Source: Oceanospirillum sp048265165 (lineage in GTDB: Bacteria > Pseudomonadota > Gammaproteobacteria > Pseudomonadales > Halomonadaceae). From it: a stretch of DNA of 64,000 bases. A program made the position numbers and the translations under genes. The notes under the pieces are model-generated. The model was not told where the DNA came from. It was given only the letters and a program-made list of their open reading frames with translations, and made no database searches. The DNA lies in NCBI RefSeq assembly GCF_048265165.1, contig NZ_JBLXCD010000001.1, forward strand, positions 558,001 to 622,000, in the 5' to 3' direction. Shown piece after piece: positions 59,712 to 64,000 of this stretch. The first letter of the stretch is position 1, and the number at the start of each line of letters is the position of its first letter.

Positions 59712-62576
59712 ATGAAACTGACCAAGAAAAACGCCAATGGCGCAGGCAAGGCAGACAGTAAAGGTCTCGGCCTGAGCCGTCGTACCTTCCTGAAAAACAC
59801 AGGTATTACTACCGGTGGTCTGGCTGCAGCAGGTTTTATGGGCAACGGCATGATTCGCCAGGCTGAAGCCAAAACCGAAGCTATTTCACCGGATGTACCC
59901 AAAGAAGTTAAGCGCACGATCTGCTCTCACTGCTCTGTGGGTTGTGGTGTTTATGCGGAAGTACAGAACGGCGTCTGGACCTATCAGGAACCGGCTTTTG
60001 ATCACCCGTTCAACCGCGGTGCCCACTGCGCTAAAGGCGCTTCTTTGCGTGAGCACGGCCATGGTGAACGTCGTCTGAAATACCCGATGAAACTGGTCAA
60101 TGGCAAGTGGCAGAAAGTCAGTTGGGAAACAGCCATTGATGAGATCGGTGACAAAGTTCAGCAGATCCGCCAGGAATCCGGCCCTGACTCTGTTTATTGG
60201 CTGGGCTCGGCAAAACACAGCAATGAACAGGCATACCTGTTCCGCAAGTTTGCCTCACTCTGGGGAACCAACAACGTAGATCACCAGGCACGTATCTGTC
60301 ACTCCACAACCGTATCCGGTGTCGCCAACACCTGGGGCTACGGTGCGATGACCAACTCTTTCAACGATATGCATAACTGCAAATCGGTGATCCTGATCGG
60401 TTCTAACCCCTCTGAAGCACACCCGGTTGCCATGCAGCATGTCTTGCTGGCTAAAGAGCGCAACAACGCCAAAATTATCGTGGTTGATCCCCGCTTTACC
60501 CGTACTGCAGCCAAAGCCAACGAATACGTCCGTATTCGCCCGGGCTCAGATGTGGCTTATGTTTGGGGTCTGTTGTGGCATATCTTTGAAAATGGCTGGG
60601 AAGATAAAGAGTTTATCCGCCAGCGTGTTTACGGTATGGACGAAGTGCGCCAGGAAGTTGCCAACTGGACACCGGCTGAAGTTGAGAATGTTACCGGTGT
60701 TGGCGAAGAGCAGATGCGCAAAGTTGCCAAAATGCTGGCCACCAACCGCCCCGGCTCTATTGTCTGGTGTATGGGCGGAACCCAGCACACCACCGGCAGT
60801 AACAATACCCGCGCCTACTGCATTCTGATGCTGGCCTTGGGTAACATGGGTGTTAGCGGCGGCGGTGCCAATATTTTCCGTGGTCACGATAACGTGCAAG
60901 GTGCAACAGACCTTGGCGTACTGTCTCACACACTGCCAGGCTACTACGGTCTTGCAGCCGGAGCCTGGAAGCACTGGGCCGGCGTCTGGGACCTTGATCT
61001 GGAGTGGATCAAAAGTCGTTTTGATCAGGGTAAGTACCGCGGCAAACAGCCGATGCACAACTCCGGTATTCCGGTATCACGCTGGGTAGACGGCGTACTG
61101 GAAAACAAAGACCAGATCGAACAAAAAGATAACATCCGCGCCATGTTCTACTGGGGTCACGCCGTAAACTCCCAGACCCGTGGCGTTGAGATGAAAAAAG
61201 CGATGGAGAAGCTGGATATGATGGTCATCGTTGACCCTTATCCAACCCACGCGGCGGTCATGCATGACCGTAAAGATGGTGTTTATCTGTTACCGGCCTG
61301 TACTCAGTTTGAGACCTATGGTTCTGTAACGGCATCAAACCGCTCTATTCAATGGCGGGATCAGGTGATTGAACCTCTGTTTGAGTCAAAAACAGACCAT
61401 GAAATCATGTATCGCTTTGCTAAGAAGCTTGGTTTTGCTGATCAGCTGTTCAAGAAGATTCGGGTTGAAAACAATATTCCGGTGATTGAAGACATCACCC
61501 GTGAGTTTAACAGCGGCATGTGGACCATTGGTTACAGCGCCCAGAGCCCTGAACGTCTGAAAGACCACCAGAAAAACTGGCACACATTCGACTTTGAAAC
61601 ACTCAAAGCAGACGGTGGCGCAGCAGATGGTGACTTCTACGGAATGCCTTGGCCGTGCTGGGGTACTCCTGAGATGAGGCACCCAGGTACGCCATTACTC
61701 TACGACACAAGCAAGCCTGTTGCGGAAGGTGGTCTGAATTTCCGCGCCCGCTTTGGTGTGGAGCGTGATGGTGTCAGTCTTCTGGCAGAGGACTCCTACC
61801 CTGTTGGTGCAGATATCAAAGATGGCCACCCGGAGTTCAGCGATAAGCTGCTAAAACAGCTGGGCTGGTGGGATGAACTGACCCCGGAAGAGAAAAAAGC
61901 AGCCGAGGGCAAAAACTGGAAAACCGACCTTTCCGGCGGTATTCAGCGTGTTGCCATTAAACACGGTTGCGCACCCTTTGGTAACGCTAAAGCCCGTGCT
62001 GTGGTCTGGACCTTCCCGGATAAAGTACCTCTGCACCGTGAACCTCTGTACACACCACGCCGCGACCTGCTCAGCAAGTACGCTACCTGGAAAGATGTGC
62101 AGTCTCACTACCGCCTGCCGACCCTGTATGAGTCCATTCAGAAACAGGATTTCTCCAAGGAGTATCCGATTATCCTGACCTCCGGCCGTCTGGTGGAATA
62201 TGAAGGGGGTGGTGAAGAGACCCGCTCTAACCCATGGCTGGCAGAACTGCAGCAGGAGATGTTTGCTGAGATCAACCCATACGACGCCAACAATCTTAAC
62301 GTGCGCGATGGCGCAGATGTTTGGGTAGAAGGTGCTGAAGGTGGTCGTATCAAGGTGAAAGCTATGGTAACCCGCCGTGTCGATCGCGGGGTGGTCTTTA
62401 TTCCATTCCACTTCGGCGGCAAGTTCCAGGGCAAAGACCTGACCGACAAATACCCTCAGGGTTCCGCACCGTATGTTGTGGGTGAAGCGGCCAATACCGC
62501 CACCACATACGGTTACGATAGCGTGACACAGATGCAGGAAACTAAAGTAACCCTGTGTAAAGTGACGCCCGCTTAA
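59712..62576 (+). CDS. fdhA: Formate dehydrogenase alpha subunit (periplasmic, Cys-containing)
   Basis: Molybdenum/tungsten bis-MGD enzyme of 954 residues oxidising formate to CO2. The Tat signal SRRTFLKN is at about 23-30. The [4Fe-4S] site is CSHCSVGC with a later Cys in GAHCAKGAS. The metal ligand is Cys near residue 195 in ARICHSTTV, where E. coli FdnG has selenocysteine, followed by the conserved GAMTNS. The active-site His follows directly. Exported with the beta subunit. Needs FdhD, MobA and TorD-type helpers, all encoded in this window. Confidence 0.96.
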   Translation: MKLTKKNANGAGKADSKGLGLSRRTFLKNTGITTGGLAAAGFMGNGMIRQAEAKTEAISPDVPKEVKRTICSHCSVGCGVYAEVQNGVWTYQEPAFDHPFNRGAHCAKGASLREHGHGERRLKYPMKLVNGKWQKVSWETAIDEIGDKVQQIRQESGPDSVYWLGSAKHSNEQAYLFRKFASLWGTNNVDHQARICHSTTVSGVANTWGYGAMTNSFNDMHNCKSVILIGSNPSEAHPVAMQHVLLAKERNNAKIIVVDPRFTRTAAKANEYVRIRPGSDVAYVWGLLWHIFENGWEDKEFIRQRVYGMDEVRQEVANWTPAEVENVTGVGEEQMRKVAKMLATNRPGSIVWCMGGTQHTTGSNNTRAYCILMLALGNMGVSGGGANIFRGHDNVQGATDLGVLSHTLPGYYGLAAGAWKHWAGVWDLDLEWIKSRFDQGKYRGKQPMHNSGIPVSRWVDGVLENKDQIEQKDNIRAMFYWGHAVNSQTRGVEMKKAMEKLDMMVIVDPYPTHAAVMHDRKDGVYLLPACTQFETYGSVTASNRSIQWRDQVIEPLFESKTDHEIMYRFAKKLGFADQLFKKIRVENNIPVIEDITREFNSGMWTIGYSAQSPERLKDHQKNWHTFDFETLKADGGAADGDFYGMPWPCWGTPEMRHPGTPLLYDTSKPVAEGGLNFRARFGVERDGVSLLAEDSYPVGADIKDGHPEFSDKLLKQLGWWDELTPEEKKAAEGKNWKTDLSGGIQRVAIKHGCAPFGNAKARAVVWTFPDKVPLHREPLYTPRRDLLSKYATWKDVQSHYRLPTLYESIQKQDFSKEYPIILTSGRLVEYEGGGEETRSNPWLAELQQEMFAEINPYDANNLNVRDGADVWVEGAEGGRIKVKAMVTRRVDRGVVFIPFHFGGKFQGKDLTDKYPQGSAPYVVGEAANTATTYGYDSVTQMQETKVTLCKVTPA

Positions 62577-62656
62577 ACCCTGTAGCGCAGCGGAATCGCC
62601 CATAGGCATTCCGCTGGAACCACCTGAGAGGCAACGCCTCCGTAAGGAAAAGAATC

Positions 62657-63340
62657 ATGGCTAAAATGAAGTTCCTATGTGACTCCGAGCGCTGCATTGA
62701 GTGCAACGGCTGTGTCACCGCCTGTAAAAATGCAAATGAAACCGAATGGGGCATCCAGCGCCGCCGGGTAGTAACACTTGACGATGGCGAGCCTTCAGAA
62801 ACCTCCATCTCTGTGGCCTGTATGCACTGTACTGACGCGCCTTGTATGGCGGTCTGCCCAACGGACTGTTTCTATCAGACCGATGATGGCATCGTCCTGC
62901 ACGACAAAGACCTGTGTATCGGATGTGGCTACTGCCTGTTTGCCTGCCCCTTTGGTGCGCCTCAGTTCCCTCAAGAGGAAGCATTCGGTGAGCGTGGCAA
63001 GATGGATAAATGCACCTTCTGTGCCGGCGGCCCTGAAGATGACCCCATTGTTGAGAAAGAAAAGTACGGCGCTAACCGTATCGCCCAGGGCAAACTACCC
63101 CTGTGTGCCGAGATGTGTTCAACCAAAGCGTTGTTAGCCGGTGACGCTCAGGTTGTTTCCGATATCTTCCGTGAGCGTGTGGTCTACCGTGGCCATAAAG
63201 ATGGTGCCTGGTCTTCTCTGGAAGGTAGCAGCGCCCCCGGCGAAATGAGCCCGGAAGAGATGGCGGTTCGTGCCGAAGCGTTCGCAACGGATGCCACCTT
63301 TGCCAGCAACAACACCAGCGATATCATCGCTAAAGCCTGA
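62657..63340 (+). CDS. fdhB: Formate dehydrogenase beta subunit (four-cluster ferredoxin)
   Basis: Electron-transfer subunit of 227 residues with four [4Fe-4S] motifs: CIECNGCVTAC, CMHCTDAPCMAVCP, CIGCGYCLFACP, and a last pair in CTFCAGG ... CAEMCSTKA. It carries no signal peptide and travels with the alpha subunit. No C-terminal membrane anchor is seen, in contrast to E. coli FdnH. Start ATG follows AAGGAAAAG. Confidence 0.95.
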   Translation: MAKMKFLCDSERCIECNGCVTACKNANETEWGIQRRRVVTLDDGEPSETSISVACMHCTDAPCMAVCPTDCFYQTDDGIVLHDKDLCIGCGYCLFACPFGAPQFPQEEAFGERGKMDKCTFCAGGPEDDPIVEKEKYGANRIAQGKLPLCAEMCSTKALLAGDAQVVSDIFRERVVYRGHKDGAWSSLEGSSAPGEMSPEEMAVRAEAFATDATFASNNTSDIIAKA

Positions 63341-63347
63341 CCGGTTT

Positions 63348-63383
63348 AACCCTTAGCTGTCGGATGTTCGGCAGCTGAGGGTT
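63348..63383 (+). other. Intercistronic hairpin between beta and gamma subunit genes
   Basis: AACCCTtAGCTG pairs with CAGCTgAGGGTT around a 12-base loop; no T run follows. Probably an mRNA-processing or stability element, as the gamma gene starts 31 bases later. Confidence 0.65.
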
Positions 63384-63414
63384 AGTTCAGGTGTTTGACT
63401 ATGAGTTGGATCTT

Positions 63415-64000
63415 ATGAACATAAATACGACACACACAGGCTTCACCGTTAACGGTGAACACTCAGAGGGATCAACCCCCGTGCAGCGCCTGAAGATGGT
63501 CGCCCTCAGCCTACTGACGCTGCTCTGCCTGACCCTGAGCAGCGGCCTCTGGGCTGCAGAAGAGCCCTCTGATGCGGAAAACCGCGTTAAAGGAAACTTC
63601 GCCGGGGCCGGATACTGGCGGGAAGTCTCTGATGGCACCGAAGGCTACACCACCTCAAAGGGGCGTGAGCACGGCCAGCTGATCAATGTTAGCGGTGAAA
63701 CCTGGCGCCAATGGCGCAACCGCTGGGTCAGTCCCGGTGGTCTGATTGCCATTGGTGGCAGTATTTCGGCACTGCTTCTGGCCTATCTTATTCTGGGCCC
63801 TATGCGCTTGGATAAGCCACGTACCGGCAGAAAGATTGAGCGCTGGAATCCCACGGACCGTGCTTTGCATTGGTTTGTTGCCATTACTTTTCTGGCACTG
63901 GCGTTCAGCGGCATCCTGATTATGTACGGTAAGCACTTTATTCCCGATCTGTTCGGTTACAGTTTCTGGAAAGGCACCATCGCCTTCTGCAAACTGGTGC
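63415..64000 (+). CDS. fdhC: Formate dehydrogenase gamma subunit (cytochrome b), N-terminal part
   Basis: Membrane cytochrome b subunit that passes electrons from the beta subunit to quinone; cut by the window end after about 195 codons. A signal/anchor (MVALSLLTLLCLTLSSGLWA, about 23-42) leads a periplasmic segment of about 75 residues. The first helix (about 104-123, GGLIAIGGSISALLLAYLIL) follows, then RWNPTDRALHWFVAITFLAL with the heme-ligand His and SGILIMYGKHF. Start ATG 63415 has TTGGA upstream. Confidence 0.9.
   Translation, partial: MNINTTHTGFTVNGEHSEGSTPVQRLKMVALSLLTLLCLTLSSGLWAAEEPSDAENRVKGNFAGAGYWREVSDGTEGYTTSKGREHGQLINVSGETWRQWRNRWVSPGGLIAIGGSISALLLAYLILGPMRLDKPRTGRKIERWNPTDRALHWFVAITFLALAFSGILIMYGKHFIPDLFGYSFWKGTIAFCKLV

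Noticed and set aside
59712..62576. Selenocysteine formate dehydrogenase (looked for an in-frame TGA at the active site)
   Set aside because: The codon is TGT (Cys) in ARICH and the frame is continuous, so it is the cysteine form; the YeeE/YedE gene is therefore not evidence of selenium use.
1..64000. CRISPR arrays, tRNA or rRNA genes, transposases, prophage genes
   Set aside because: None seen: the tandem arrays at 50.6 and 54.9 kb lack spacers, and no cloverleaf, transposase or phage protein was recognised on either strand.

Overview
The window reads as chromosomal DNA of a marine gammaproteobacterium of the Oceanospirillales type (Amphritea or Neptunomonas-like). This is inferred from gene content and protein style only; no rRNA is present to prove it. 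Most of it is compact, typical chromosome. A short accessory patch lies at about 33-36.5 kb.

Layout. 0-13 kb holds housekeeping genes: glnS (cut by the window edge), ppiB, lpxH, acnB, a QmcA/NfeD membrane pair, an OsmC-YcaO fusion with a small unknown partner, an HD-GYP protein, a CWC cysteine-rich protein, an acyltransferase and a hydrolase. 13-20 kb holds a degenerate GGDEF protein, a histidine kinase/FixJ-type regulator pair followed by an orphan periplasmic binding protein, and a large unknown membrane-anchored protein. 19.7-27.8 kb is a molybdenum/tungsten block on the minus strand: moaA, moaE, a moaC-moaD fusion, moeA, mobB, mobA and the tungstate importer tupABC. 28.1-31.7 kb is a divergent NtrC-type regulator and its sensor kinase, followed by azlCD.

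33.4-36.4 kb is accessory: an stbDE-type toxin-antitoxin pair, two minus-strand integron attC-like sites flanking cassette-style genes (a two-TM protein of unknown function and an FRG-domain protein), and REP-like repeats. No integrase is in the window. 36.5-42.3 kb holds ynfA, a YeeE/YedE transporter, an HTH/binding-protein regulator with fdhD, and a peroxiredoxin divergent from an AraC regulator.

42.3-42.8 kb is gene-free. It carries a perfect 10-bp tandem repeat, a perfectly spaced sigma-54 promoter and a run of three terminator-like RNA hairpins, best read as an undescribed sigma-54-dependent structured RNA. 43-54.5 kb is a complete trans-4- and trans-3-hydroxy-L-proline utilisation cluster: ABC importer, pyrroline-hydroxycarboxylate deaminase, epimerase, D-hydroxyproline dehydrogenase, dehydratase, pyrroline-2-carboxylate reductase and ketoglutarate-semialdehyde dehydrogenase. 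It ends with a GntR-FCD repressor whose likely operator (GGATA...TATCC / TTGGATACAA) occurs at three promoters.

55-64 kb is a periplasmic (Tat-exported) membrane formate dehydrogenase operon: DUF3305, DUF3306, a large ferredoxin-like protein, a TorD chaperone, a small Tat peptide, and the alpha, beta and (truncated by the window) gamma subunits. Its upstream region has a sigma-54 promoter, a dyad that could be an enhancer site, and a 22-bp repeat array in the leader.

Taken together, tungstate uptake, molybdopterin synthesis, FdhD sulfuration and the formate dehydrogenase form one functional unit spread over 44 kb. Sigma-54 promoters in front of both tupABC and the fdh operon suggest that the NtrC-type two-component system next to tupA may control it.
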